A stretch of DNA of 64,000 nucleotides, taken from positions 248,001 to 312,000 of the forward strand of contig JANSXE010000004.1 of the NCBI GenBank assembly GCA_024743195.1. Direction: 5' to 3'. The position numbers and the translations under genes were made by a program. Under the pieces are notes generated by a model, which was not told the origin of the DNA, ran no database searches, and was given only the letters and a program-made list of their open reading frames with translations. Source of the DNA: Alphaproteobacteria bacterium (GTDB lineage: Bacteria; Pseudomonadota; Alphaproteobacteria; UBA8366; Aestuariispiraceae). The first letter of the stretch is position 1. Every line of letters begins with the position of its first letter. This document shows, piece by piece, positions 49,592-58,630 of the stretch.

Positions 49592-50917
49592 CTAGACCGC
49601 GACGGCCGCCGGCGCGCCGGCGGATGCGGGGTAGTCCTCGGCCTCGGCGATGACGATCCGATTTCGGCCCGCCGCCTTGGCGCGATAGAGGGCGCGATCG
49701 GCCGCCTCGGTCAGGGCGGCGGCGTCCTCCGCCTTCGGATAGCTGGCCAGTCCGGCGGAGAAGGTGACGCTGAACGCGCCGGTCTCGCCGGTCTGGCGCA
49801 AGGCCGAGAAGCTCTCCCGAATCTCATCGACGACTCGCGCGGCCTGCCGGGGCGTGGTGTTCGGCATCGCGATCGCGAACTCCTCTCCGCCGAAGCGCCC
49901 GACCACGTCCGAGGCGCGCAGCCGTTGCTTGAGCAGGTGCGCCAGCGCCCGCAGCACCCGGTCGCCGGCGGGATGGCCGTGCGCGTCATTGACCTGCTTG
50001 AAGTGGTCGAGGTCCAGCATGCACAGGGTCAGCGGCTGCTCGGCGCGCTTCATGCGCGCGATGTCCGCGTCCAGTTGCTCCTTCGTCGCCGTGTGGTTCA
50101 AGAGCCCGGTCAGGCTGTCGCGCAACATGGTGGCGCGCAGCGCGCGGAAGCGGCGCGTCCGGTTGGCGATTGCGCTGACAAGATGCTGGGGTTTGATCGA
50201 TTTCGTCAGGAAATCGTCGCCGCCGGTCGCCATCATGCGGTCCTGGGTTTCGGCGTCGTCTTCGGCGGACAGGAAGACGATGGGGATGGAATCGAAGGCG
50301 GCCTCCTGCCGGATCACGGCGGCGAGTTCGGAGCCCTGGATGTCCGGCATATAGTGGTCCATCAGGATCAGCTCCGGCCGGAAATCGGCCAGGTGCCGCA
50401 TGACCGTGTAGGGATCCTCCACGACCTCCACCGTCATGCCGGCGGATTGCAGCAACTCGGCGTGGTACCGGGCCATCAGCGCGTCGTCGTCGACGATCAT
50501 GATGCGATAGGGCTCGGCCTCGAGCGCGCCGCGCAGCCCGTCGAGCCGATCGACCAGCGAGAGCCCGTTCAAGGGCGGCGTCAGATAGGCGTCCGCCCCG
50601 GCGCGCACCGCGGCGATGCGCGCCGGCACCGAGGAATCGTCTGCGATGAAGACAAGGCTGGGCCGCGGCTCGGCTTCGGCCACCGCCGCCGCCGTCGCCG
50701 TCGCCGTCCGGCGCACGACCTCGCGGTCGTCGCTGTCGGCGCGCAGACGCAGCAGCACATGCGCCGGCTGCGCCCGCGCGATCGCCGCGCGCGCATCCTC
50801 CGGCGCGTCGCAGACGATCGCCTCGTAGCCGAAGGGCGCGATCAGGGTCGCAATTTCCGACCCGGCCTCGCCCTGCGGGTCGATCACCAGGACCCGAATG
50901 CGCTTCCCACCGTCCAT
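49592..50917 (-). CDS. PleD-like diguanylate cyclase response regulator
   Basis: This 441-residue protein has REC-REC-GGDEF order. REC1 (about 8-130) has lost the phospho-acceptor (LLRLRAD where LxDxxMP is expected). REC2 (about 138-255) is intact, with D187 in LMDHYMP and K239 in LTKSIKP. The GGDEF domain (about 260-430) has the active GGEEF at 343-347 and an inhibitory RxxD site (RASD, 334-337) five residues before. It should make c-di-GMP on REC2 phosphorylation, with product inhibition, as PleD does. The cognate kinase is not here. Confidence 0.93.
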   Translation of the reverse strand: MDGGKRIRVLVIDPQGEAGSEIATLIAPFGYEAIVCDAPEDARAAIARAQPAHVLLRLRADSDDREVVRRTATATAAAVAEAEPRPSLVFIADDSSVPARIAAVRAGADAYLTPPLNGLSLVDRLDGLRGALEAEPYRIMIVDDDALMARYHAELLQSAGMTVEVVEDPYTVMRHLADFRPELILMDHYMPDIQGSELAAVIRQEAAFDSIPIVFLSAEDDAETQDRMMATGGDDFLTKSIKPQHLVSAIANRTRRFRALRATMLRDSLTGLLNHTATKEQLDADIARMKRAEQPLTLCMLDLDHFKQVNDAHGHPAGDRVLRALAHLLKQRLRASDVVGRFGGEEFAIAMPNTTPRQAARVVDEIRESFSALRQTGETGAFSVTFSAGLASYPKAEDAAALTEAADRALYRAKAAGRNRIVIAEAEDYPASAGAPAAVAV

Positions 50918-51080
50918 GGGTTTTCCCCCGAGCCGCCGCCCGCCCGATCGACGGCGTCCTGTCGCCGCCCGCGCGGATTCTTGTCGCCGGTCGTGCGGCG
51001 TTATCGGTCAGTGATAGCCGCAACGGCGATCGCTCGCAACAGACGCCCGGTTGCGGCCCCGCGGGGCGTTCGCGCCCGAC

Positions 51081-52238
51081 TCAGACCTTCCGGAACGGGG
51101 ACTGTTCGTTCAACAGATCCTGGATGCGCGCTTCCTCGCTGCGCTCCGCGTCCAGGAACCGCGCGACCGCGTCCCGGAAGGACGGGTTCGGCAGCCAATG
51201 GGCGGAGCGCGTCTCCACCGGCAGGTAGCCGCGCTGGATCTTGTGCTCGCCCTGGGTGCCCGCTTCGACGCGCGCCAGGCCCCGCTCGATCGCGAAATCG
51301 ATGGCGCGGTAATAGCAGAGCTCGAAATGCAGGAACTTGTAGTCGCCGGCGCAGCCCCAGTTGCGGCCGAACAGCGCCTCCGTCCCGAGCAGGTTCAGGG
51401 CCCCGGCGATCGGTCGGCCGTCCGCATGGGCCAGCATCAGAACCGTCCGGTCCCGCATCCGATCCTGCAGCAACTCGAAGAAGCCGCGCGTCAGATAGGG
51501 CGCGCCCCATTTCCGATCGTAGGTGTCGACATAGAAACGGTAGAAGACGTCCCAGTGGCTGGGCTTCAGGGCGTCGCCGGTCAGCGTTTCGATCTCGATC
51601 CCGGCTTCCGCGATCTGGCGGCGCTCCTTCCGGATCGCCTTGCGCTTGCGGCTGGACAGCGCGTCGAGGAAGGCGTCGAAGGACGCATAGCCGTCGTTGC
51701 GCCAATGATACTGGCGGCCGGTGCGGATCAGGAAGCTGTGCTCGGCCAGCCGGGCCGCCTGATCGGCCGGCAGGAAATTGGCGTGCAGGCTTGAGACGCC
51801 GAGCCGTTCGGTCAGCTCCACCATCCCCTGGGCCAGCGCGTCGGCCGCCGCCGCCGGGTCGGGCGCGGCGCGGGTCAGAAGGCGCGGGCCGGTCACCGGC
51901 GTGAAGGGAATCGCGGACAGCAGTTTCGGATAGTAGCGCCCGCCGGCGCGCTCATAGGCGTTGGCCCAGCCATAGTCGAAGACGTACTCCCCCATGCTGT
52001 GGCCTTTGAGGTAACAGATCGCCACGGCCTCCAGCCGCCCGTCCGCCCCTTTCAGCAGCAGATGCTGCGGCAGCCAGCCGGTGTCTGGGCGGACCGAGCC
52101 GCTCTCCTCCAGCGCCGACAGGAAATCGTGGCTGCAGAACGGATTCTCGGGGCCGGCGCAGGCGTCCCACTGGGCGCGGTCGACCGCGCCCAGACTCTCA
52201 GCGATCTCGATGCTGCGCGGCTCGCCGCCGTCCGGCAT
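51081..52238 (-). CDS. FemAB-like GNAT superfamily protein (PF04339)
   Basis: This 385-residue protein belongs to the FemAB-like family formerly called DUF482. Seen: NPFCSHDFLSALEESGSV, HLLLKGADGRLEAVAICYLKGHSMGEYVFDYGWANAYERAGG, SSLHANFLP, YHWRNDGYASFDAFLDALSSRKRKAIRKERR, LMLAHADGRPIAGALNLLG, and a C-terminal VEAGTQGEHKIQRGYLP. The family is proposed to transfer amino-acyl or acyl groups in peptidoglycan or lipid metabolism, but activity is not established. It seems to be monocistronic. Confidence 0.85.
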   Translation of the reverse strand: MPDGGEPRSIEIAESLGAVDRAQWDACAGPENPFCSHDFLSALEESGSVRPDTGWLPQHLLLKGADGRLEAVAICYLKGHSMGEYVFDYGWANAYERAGGRYYPKLLSAIPFTPVTGPRLLTRAAPDPAAAADALAQGMVELTERLGVSSLHANFLPADQAARLAEHSFLIRTGRQYHWRNDGYASFDAFLDALSSRKRKAIRKERRQIAEAGIEIETLTGDALKPSHWDVFYRFYVDTYDRKWGAPYLTRGFFELLQDRMRDRTVLMLAHADGRPIAGALNLLGTEALFGRNWGCAGDYKFLHFELCYYRAIDFAIERGLARVEAGTQGEHKIQRGYLPVETRSAHWLPNPSFRDAVARFLDAERSEEARIQDLLNEQSPFRKV

Positions 52239-52394
52239 GGGGTCCTGGCTCCGGAGTCCTGGGGGTCGTTACGACGCCCTAGGGGTCGTTGCGTCGCGTA
52301 GTAACCTGTCGCGGGAAGGAGGGGCTTTCAAGGGCGGGCGATCGTGATCACAATCAGCGTCGGGTCGGACACCAAGAAGGCGGCGAGGATCATC

Positions 52395-54008
52395 ATGGCG
52401 GCGGAGACGGCGGATGCGATCGTCATCGGGGCGGGACATAACGGGCTCGCCTGTACGGGCTACATGGCGCGGGCCGGGTTGAGCGTGCGGGTCTTTGAGC
52501 GCGCCGCCCATATCGGCGGGGCCGCGCTGACCGAGGAGTTCCACCCCGGCTACCGCAACTCGGTCTTCTCCTATCTGGTCAGCCTGCTGGACCAAAGGGT
52601 GATCCGCGACCTGGCGCTGTTCGACCACGGTCTGGAACTGATCCGGCGCCCGGGCGGCAGCCTGACGATCCTGCCGGGCGACCACCTCTATCTGCCGCGC
52701 GATCCGGCGGCGGCGAAGGCCGCGCTGGCGCGCTTCTCGCAGAAGGACGCGGACGCCTTCGCGCCGTTCGAGGCGATGCTGGAGCGCTTCGGCGATCTGG
52801 TCCGCGCCTTGGCGCACGAGCCGCCGCCCAATATCGGCGGGGGAATGGGCGATCTGGTCAAGCTGCTGGGGGCCGCCAATCGGATGCGCAAGCTCGCGGC
52901 CGAGGATCAGGCGGCGCTGGCGGAACTGATGACCATGTCGATCGGCGACTTCCTGGATCGCTGGTTCGAGAGCGATCCGATCAAGGGCCTGTTCGGGTTC
53001 GAAGGCGTGATCGGCAATTTCCAGGGGCCTTACGAGCCGGGCAGCGCCTATGTGCTGCTGCACCATGTGTTCGGCCAGGTCGACGGGCGCACCGGCGCCT
53101 GGGCCTACGCCAAGGGCGGGATGGGGGCGATCGCCCAGTCGATGGCCTCCTTCTGCCGGGCCAAGGGCGCGTCGATCGAGACCGAGGCCGAGGTGACGGA
53201 GGTGATCCGCGAGAAGGGCAAGGCCGCCGGCGTCGCGCTCGCCGACGGGCGGGTCGTGCGCGCGCCCGTCGTCGCCGCCAACTGCCATCCGCAGATCCTG
53301 TTCGGCCGCCTGATCCCGGGCGAGGAGACGCCGGAGCCCTTCCGCCGGAAGATCGAGACCTGGCGCTCGGAAAGCGCCACCTTCCGCATGAATCTGGCGC
53401 TCAGCGAGTTGCCGAAGTTCGAGACCGTGCCGCATGACGAGACCGGCCTGACGGCGATGCAGAACACGATCGACATCTGCCCGTCGCTTCCCTACCTGCA
53501 GGCGGCGCATGACGACGCCCGGCGCGACGGCTGGGCGCAGGCCCCGATCGTCTCCATGTGCATCCCCTCGATCAGCGACCCGACGCTGGCGCCGGAGGGC
53601 CGTCACGTGATGAGCCTGTTCTGCCAGCATTTCCGCCGTCATCTGCCGGACGGCCGCTCCTGGGACGATGTGCGCGAGAACGTCGCCGACCACATCGTCG
53701 ATACGGTCGCGCAATACTGTCCCAACCTACGCGAGGCGATCGTCGGCCGACAGATTCACTCGCCCCTGGACATCGAACGGCGGCTCAACATGGTCGGCGG
53801 CGACATCTTCCACGGCAAGCTGGCGCTCGATCAGATCTTCAGCCTCCGGCCCGCCGCCGGCTACGCCGACCACCGCATGCCGATCGACGGGGTCTATCTC
53901 TGCGGCTCCGGCGCGCATCCGGGCGGCGGGGTCTCGGGCGTGCCGGGACGCAATGCGGCGCTGGCCGCGCTCGCCGACCTCAAGCGCGGCCGCGTCAAGG
54001 CGGCGTGA
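52395..54008 (+). CDS. FAD-dependent oxidoreductase, phytoene desaturase-like (PYROXD2)
   Basis: This 537-residue flavoprotein has the dinucleotide-binding motif IVIGAGHNGLACTGYMARAGLSVRVFE at its N-terminus and a C-terminal FAD motif, GVYLCGSGAHPGGGVSGVPGRNAA, both characteristic of the carotenoid desaturase/PYROXD2 group. Between them lie ALTEEFHPGYRNSVFSYLVSLL and AYAKGGMGAIAQSMA. No carotenoid genes are nearby, so a role in carotenoid synthesis is unlikely. ATG 52395 has a GAGGA site; GTG 52344 is an alternative start. The substrate is unknown. Confidence 0.88.
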   Translation: MAAETADAIVIGAGHNGLACTGYMARAGLSVRVFERAAHIGGAALTEEFHPGYRNSVFSYLVSLLDQRVIRDLALFDHGLELIRRPGGSLTILPGDHLYLPRDPAAAKAALARFSQKDADAFAPFEAMLERFGDLVRALAHEPPPNIGGGMGDLVKLLGAANRMRKLAAEDQAALAELMTMSIGDFLDRWFESDPIKGLFGFEGVIGNFQGPYEPGSAYVLLHHVFGQVDGRTGAWAYAKGGMGAIAQSMASFCRAKGASIETEAEVTEVIREKGKAAGVALADGRVVRAPVVAANCHPQILFGRLIPGEETPEPFRRKIETWRSESATFRMNLALSELPKFETVPHDETGLTAMQNTIDICPSLPYLQAAHDDARRDGWAQAPIVSMCIPSISDPTLAPEGRHVMSLFCQHFRRHLPDGRSWDDVRENVADHIVDTVAQYCPNLREAIVGRQIHSPLDIERRLNMVGGDIFHGKLALDQIFSLRPAAGYADHRMPIDGVYLCGSGAHPGGGVSGVPGRNAALAALADLKRGRVKAA

Positions 54009-54272
54009 GCGCGCCGCGCCCCGGACGTGCTGAAGCTTTCGTCCGCTCCCAGGCCGGCCCCAGGACGCCGCGGCCGACGCCGCGGCCGACGCCGTCCAAC
54101 TCGCGGTCGAACGCCCGCAGCCGCTCCAGCAGGGCCTCCATCAACCTGGGATCGGGGGCCGGTCCCGTCCGGCCCGGCAGGCTGCTCCTTCGTCGCCCCG
54201 GAGACAGGGATGGGATAGGCGTCGTCGACGCCCCCTCTCGATCCGGGAGGCGACGGCCCCGCAAGGACAAAC

Positions 54273-54310
54273 GCCCGGCCCCCGGCCTTGAGGAGGGCCG
54301 GGGGCCGGGC
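54273..54310. terminator. Very stable 15-bp hairpin between convergent genes
   Basis: A perfect 15-bp GC stem (54273-54287 with 54296-54310) with an 8-nt loop. On the minus strand it is followed by GTTTGTCC, a weak T tract. It probably helps end transcripts from ridA and from the oxidoreductase gene on the other side. Confidence 0.6.
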
Positions 54311-54340
54311 GCAGCCGTGCTGTGCTAGCATGTTCTATCT

Positions 54341-54358
54341 AGAGGCCGAAAGGCCTCT
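54341..54358. terminator. GAAA-capped hairpin downstream of ridA
   Basis: AGAGGCC-GAAA-GGCCTCT, 7 bp with a stable tetraloop, and flanking CTAT/ATAG that can extend it. It lies in an AT-rich patch 22 bp past the ridA stop. It could protect the 3' end or terminate in either direction. Confidence 0.5.
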
Positions 54359-54380
54359 TATAGTAAACAAAAAATCGAAA

Positions 54381-54848
54381 CTATTCAGCCAAAACGAGGG
54401 CCTCCACCTCGACGGCGACGCCGAGCGGGAGGGAGCCGGCGCCGACGGCGAAGCGGCTGTGCTGGCCCTTGTCGCCGAACACCTCGCCCATCAGGTTGGA
54501 GGCGCCGTTGATCACCTTCGGGTGGTCGAGATAGTCCGACGGGCAATTGACGAAGCCGCCCAGCTTCACGATCCGGCGCACCCGGTCGAGGTCGCCGTCG
54601 AGCGCGCGTTTGGCCTGGGCGATGATGTTGAGGGCGCAGGTCCGCGCCGCCTCCTGCCCCTCTTCCAGTGAGAACTCGACGCCGACCTTGCCGACGAACT
54701 TCAGCTCGCCGTTCCAGAACGGCACCTGACCCGAGATATGGAGCAGATCGCCGACGCGCACGACCTGGGTGTAGGCGCCGGCGGCGGCGGGCGGCTCCGG
54801 CAGCGCGATGCCGAGTTCCTGGAGGCGGGCGTCGATCGTTCCGGCCAT
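54381..54848 (-). CDS. RidA family protein (YjgF/UK114)
   Basis: This 155-residue trimeric enamine/imine deaminase-type protein hydrolyses reactive 2-aminoacrylate-like intermediates from PLP enzymes. Seen: YTQVVRVGDLLHISGQVPFWNGEL, an ARTCALNIIAQAKRAL helix, and RRIVKLGGFVNCPSDYLDHPKVINGASNLMGEVFGDKGQHSRFAVGAGSLPLGVAVEVEALV. The usual active-site Arg before the last strand is replaced in context by HSRFAVGAGSLP, which retains an Arg. The length (155 rather than about 128) fits the longer RidA-like subfamily. Confidence 0.9.
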   Translation of the reverse strand: MAGTIDARLQELGIALPEPPAAAGAYTQVVRVGDLLHISGQVPFWNGELKFVGKVGVEFSLEEGQEAARTCALNIIAQAKRALDGDLDRVRRIVKLGGFVNCPSDYLDHPKVINGASNLMGEVFGDKGQHSRFAVGAGSLPLGVAVEVEALVLAE

Positions 54849-55007
54849 GGCGGGGGCTCCTTTCGCGCGGCGCTTCGAACGGCGCGGACTATAGCCAGCG
54901 CCGGCAGGCTTTGCCAACCGCACGCGGCGTTGCTACATCATCCGGGCGCGCCCCCGATCCGGCGGGGGCGTGAGCGGGTGCTGAGATCTGAAGAGGCGAC
55001 GCGGCGG

Positions 55008-55895
55008 ATGAGCGAGAGCGGCGAGGCGATCGAGGGCGTCTATCGGCTGACGCCGCCGGCGGCGGGGACGGTCCGCGCGCCGGTGGTGCTGGATTCGCCG
55101 CATTCGGGCGCGGTCTATCCGGCCCGCTTCCGCCCGCGCATCCCGCATCGCGAGCTGCGCCGGGTGGAGGATTCCTTCGTCGACGAACTGTTCGCGGACG
55201 CGCCGTCGGCGGGCGCGACGCTCTTGGCCGCCGACTTTCCGCGCAGCTTCATCGACCCGAACCGCGCGGTGGACGATCTGGACGTCGGCATGATCGGCGG
55301 CCCCTGGCCGCACCGGGTCAATCCGACGGAGAAGACCCGCCTCGGCCACGGGCTGATCTGGCGCAGTTGCCCGAGCGAGCGGCCGATGTACGACCGGCCG
55401 CTGCCGCCGGAGGAAATCGCCTGGCGGATCGAGACCTTCTGGCGGCCCTATCACGAGGCGCTGGAGAGCGAATTGACGCGCGCCTACGCCGCCTTCGGCG
55501 CGGTCTGGCATCTCGACTGCCACTCCATGCCGGCGAGCAGCAGCCCCGCCGTGCCGGGCCGCGCCGGCGCGCGGGCCGACTTCGTGCTCGGCGACCGGGA
55601 CGGGACCAGTTGCGCGCCCGCCTTCACGCAGTTCGTGCGCGACCGGCTGCGCGCGATGGGCTATACGGTGCGCGTCAACGACCCCTATCGCGGCGCCGAG
55701 CTGGTGCGGCTGCACGGCCGGCCGGCTCAGGATCGCCACAGCCTGCAGATCGAGATCAACCGGGCCCTCTACATGCGTGAGGCCGCGCTGGAGAAGACCC
55801 ACGGCTTCGCGGGCCTGAAGCGCGATCTGACCCGGCTGGTCGGAGAGGTCTGCGACTATGCGCTGAGCCGCACCGCCCGGTTCGCGGCCGAGTAA
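55008..55895 (+). CDS. N-formylglutamate amidohydrolase family protein
   Basis: This 295-residue zinc-dependent amidohydrolase (PF05013) removes formyl groups from N-formylglutamate or similar amides, the last step of one histidine-degradation route. Seen: VVLDSPHSGAVYP (metal-binding PHSG), EDSFVDELFADAP, FPRSFIDPNRAVDDLD, the second ligand in WHLDCHSMPA, and LQIEINRALYMRE. ATG 55008 is preferred over the longer open frame. No hut genes are nearby, so the substrate may differ. Confidence 0.88.
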   Translation: MSESGEAIEGVYRLTPPAAGTVRAPVVLDSPHSGAVYPARFRPRIPHRELRRVEDSFVDELFADAPSAGATLLAADFPRSFIDPNRAVDDLDVGMIGGPWPHRVNPTEKTRLGHGLIWRSCPSERPMYDRPLPPEEIAWRIETFWRPYHEALESELTRAYAAFGAVWHLDCHSMPASSSPAVPGRAGARADFVLGDRDGTSCAPAFTQFVRDRLRAMGYTVRVNDPYRGAELVRLHGRPAQDRHSLQIEINRALYMREAALEKTHGFAGLKRDLTRLVGEVCDYALSRTARFAAE

Positions 55896-55925
55896 GAACC
55901 CCTGGATAATGTTAGGATTCCTGTG

Positions 55926-56285
55926 ATGGTGAGGCTATACGGCCTGAAGAATTGCGACAGTTGCAAGTCCGCCGCGAAGGCGCTCGACGCGGCCGGGCTC
56001 GCGTATGAGTTCATCGATTTCAAGAAGAGCCCGCCGGACGCCGCGACGACCGCGCGCTGGGCCGAAGCGGTGGGCGCGAAGAAGCTGGTCAACCGCGGCG
56101 GAACCACCTGGCGCAAGCTTGACGAGGGCGCGCAGGCGCTGGCCGACGCCGAAGAAGGCGCGGCGATGCTGGTGAAGGATAACCCCTCGCTCGCCAAGCG
56201 CCCGGTGATCGAGCATGACGACGGCGCGGTGACCGTGGGGTTCGACCAGGCGGTGAAGGCCAAGCTCGGCCTCGGCGCGGACTGA
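55926..56285 (+). CDS. ArsC/Spx-like (YffB) reductase family protein
   Basis: This 119-residue thioredoxin-fold protein has the motif KNCDSCKSAAKALDAAG (CxxC), then YEFIDFKKSPPD, LVNRGGTTWRKL, NPSLAKRPVIEHDDGAVTVGFD, matching the YffB branch of the ArsC family. YffB-type proteins have no proven arsenate reductase activity; a glutathione-dependent thiol reductase is likelier. A GTG at 55923 is an alternative start. Only 37 bp separate its stop from the next ATG. Confidence 0.88.
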   Translation: MVRLYGLKNCDSCKSAAKALDAAGLAYEFIDFKKSPPDAATTARWAEAVGAKKLVNRGGTTWRKLDEGAQALADAEEGAAMLVKDNPSLAKRPVIEHDDGAVTVGFDQAVKAKLGLGAD

Positions 56286-56322
56286 GCCCGGCGGAGGCGA
56301 CGAGACGGAGGCGCGGCGGATC

Positions 56323-58524
56323 ATGGCGCGGCAGGCCGGGCGGATACCCCTGATCGGCTACAGCGACCGGCTGACCGTGCGGCCGGGCGAGACGATCGGC
56401 TTCAAGGTGTCGAGCCACGCCGACGCGCCGTTCGAGGCCTGGCTGACCCGCTCGATCTGCGCCGATCCGAATCCGGACGGGCCCGGGATCGTCGAAGAGC
56501 CTTTCGCGGCGGCGTTCGCCGGCGCCTATCCGTCGCGGGTGCAGCCCTTCGACCCTGGCGGCTATGCGCTTGTCGAGCGCGGACCGGCCCTGCCGGCGGG
56601 CGAGCCCTTCGCTTTCGAGGCGCTGGTCTGGCCGACGCTGCCGGCCGACGGGCGGGAGCAGGTCGTGCTGGCGGCCGGCGGGGTGCGTCTCATGCTGCTC
56701 CAAGACGGGCGCGTCGCGGCGCGCGCCGGCGGGGCCGAGGCCGCGACGGCGGCGCCGTTGAAGCGGCGGCGCTGGTATCGCCTGCGGCTCGCCTGCGACC
56801 CCGAGGAGGGCCGACTGGCCGTCGGCTGGGAGGCGCTGGCGACGCGGCGCGCCGACGCGCCGCGGCCGGGCGAGGCGGAGGAGGACTCGATCGAACGACC
56901 GCCCGGCGCTGAGACGGCGCGCGCGCTGTCCTTCGATCCGGCGGCGCCGGTCGTCATCGCCGCCGCGCTCGACGCCGACGGCGTCGCGATCGGCCATTAC
57001 GACGGCAAGATCGAGGCGCCGGCGATCCTCGATCGGCATGATCGGCCGGCGGCGCGCTGGGACTTCGCGCGCGACGTGGAGACGCTGACGGTGCGGGACG
57101 TCGGGCCGTCGGGCCTCGACGGGCGGTTGGTCAATCTGCCGGTGCGGGGCGTCACGGGCGCGGGCTGGGACGGCTCCGCCTTCTCCTGGCGGGAGAAGCC
57201 CGAGCACTACGGCGCGATCCATTTCCACAGCGACGCGATCGTCGATTTCGGCTGGGAGGACGATTTCCGCTTCACCGTTCCCGAGGATCTGCCGTCCGGG
57301 ATCTACCTTGCGCGCATCCGCTGCGGCGCGGCGGAAGACGCGATGCCCTTCTTCGTGCCGCCGCCGAAGGGCGCGCGCGCGGCGGAGGTGGCGGTGCTCG
57401 CCTCGACCTTCACCTACGCGATCTACGGCAACCACGCGCGGCCCGACTTCGCGCCCTTCTGGCGCGATCGGTTCACGGCCTGGGACGCCTATCCCTACAA
57501 TCCGGCCGACCATCCGGAATATGGCCTTTCCACCTACAACCGCTTCCGGGACGGCGCGGGGATCTGTCATGCAAGCTGGCGCCGGCCCCTGTTCACGCTG
57601 CGGCCGGGCTACGTTACCTTCGGCTACGGCGAGGGCTCGGGCCTGCGCCATTTCCCGGCCGACAGCCATCTGATCGCCTGGCTGCACGCGAAGGACATCG
57701 CGTACGACATCGTCACCGACGAGATGCTGGACGAGGAGGGGGCGGCGGCGCTCGACGGCTACAAGGCGGTGCTGACCGGCAGCCACCCTGAATACCACAC
57801 GCCGGCCATGCTGGACGCGCTCGGCGCCTATCGCGACGGCGGCGGCAAGCTCGCCTATCTCGGCGGCAACGGCTTCTATTGGAAGATCGTGCGCCACGCG
57901 GAGCAGCCGGGCGCGCTTGAGGTGCGCCGGGCCGAAGGCGGCATCCGCGCCTGGCCGACCGAGCCGGGGGAGGCCCATCACGCCTTCGACGGCTCCTATG
58001 GCGGGCTGTGGCGCCGGCTGGGTCGGGCGCCGCAACTGCTGACCGGAATCGGCTTCAGCGCGCAGGGCCAGTTCGAGGCCGCGCCCTACCGGGTGGAGGC
58101 GGTCGATCCGGGCGCGCCGGGCGCCTGGATCCTGGGCGATTTGAAGCCGGGCGATCTGGTGGGCGATTTCGGGCTTTCCGGCGGCGGCGCGGCCGGTTTC
58201 GAACTCGACCGGGTGGATCCGGACCTCGGCAGTCCGGACGGGATCACGGTGCTCGCCCGCTCCGCCGGGACGGGCGAGAGCTTCGTCACCGTGCCGGAGG
58301 AGATGCTGACCCACATCACCACCGTCACCGGCGAGCCGAAGGAGGCGCTGCTGCGCGCCGACATGACCTATTTTGAGACCCCGGCCGGCGGGGCGGTCTT
58401 CTCGGTCGGCTCGATCACCTTCTGCGGCAGCCTGCCGGAGAACGGCTTCAACAATCCGGTGAGCGCGCTGCTGGAGCGCGTGGTGCGGGGCTTCTGCGCC
58501 GGCGGGGGCGAGAGCCGCGCTTGA
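56323..58524 (+). CDS. N,N-dimethylformamidase large subunit-like protein
   Basis: This 733-residue protein resembles the large (beta) subunit of N,N-dimethylformamidase, an iron amidohydrolase that cleaves DMF to dimethylamine and formate. The N-terminal part (about 10-230) is beta-rich with a LamG-like region; the C-terminal part holds TFTYAIYGNHARPDF, YGLSTYNRF, VLTGSHPEYHTPAMLDAL and YLGGNGFYWKI. Tyr and Glu residues in these stretches are candidates for the mononuclear iron site known in the family. The small alpha subunit gene is not adjacent. The true substrate may be another amide. Confidence 0.85.
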   Translation: MARQAGRIPLIGYSDRLTVRPGETIGFKVSSHADAPFEAWLTRSICADPNPDGPGIVEEPFAAAFAGAYPSRVQPFDPGGYALVERGPALPAGEPFAFEALVWPTLPADGREQVVLAAGGVRLMLLQDGRVAARAGGAEAATAAPLKRRRWYRLRLACDPEEGRLAVGWEALATRRADAPRPGEAEEDSIERPPGAETARALSFDPAAPVVIAAALDADGVAIGHYDGKIEAPAILDRHDRPAARWDFARDVETLTVRDVGPSGLDGRLVNLPVRGVTGAGWDGSAFSWREKPEHYGAIHFHSDAIVDFGWEDDFRFTVPEDLPSGIYLARIRCGAAEDAMPFFVPPPKGARAAEVAVLASTFTYAIYGNHARPDFAPFWRDRFTAWDAYPYNPADHPEYGLSTYNRFRDGAGICHASWRRPLFTLRPGYVTFGYGEGSGLRHFPADSHLIAWLHAKDIAYDIVTDEMLDEEGAAALDGYKAVLTGSHPEYHTPAMLDALGAYRDGGGKLAYLGGNGFYWKIVRHAEQPGALEVRRAEGGIRAWPTEPGEAHHAFDGSYGGLWRRLGRAPQLLTGIGFSAQGQFEAAPYRVEAVDPGAPGAWILGDLKPGDLVGDFGLSGGGAAGFELDRVDPDLGSPDGITVLARSAGTGESFVTVPEEMLTHITTVTGEPKEALLRADMTYFETPAGGAVFSVGSITFCGSLPENGFNNPVSALLERVVRGFCAGGGESRA

Positions 58525-58630
58525 AAGCGCGCGGGCGCCGCCCCATCCTTCCTGCGCTGTAACCCGGGGGATGCGACATGGCTGAATTCTCGCCGCCGAG
58601 AGCCGGCGCGTCGGGACTGCGGAGCGTCTG

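Noticed and set aside
56089-58314. 741-residue minus-strand frame
   Set aside because: Antisense to the dimethylformamidase-like gene, no recognisable motifs.
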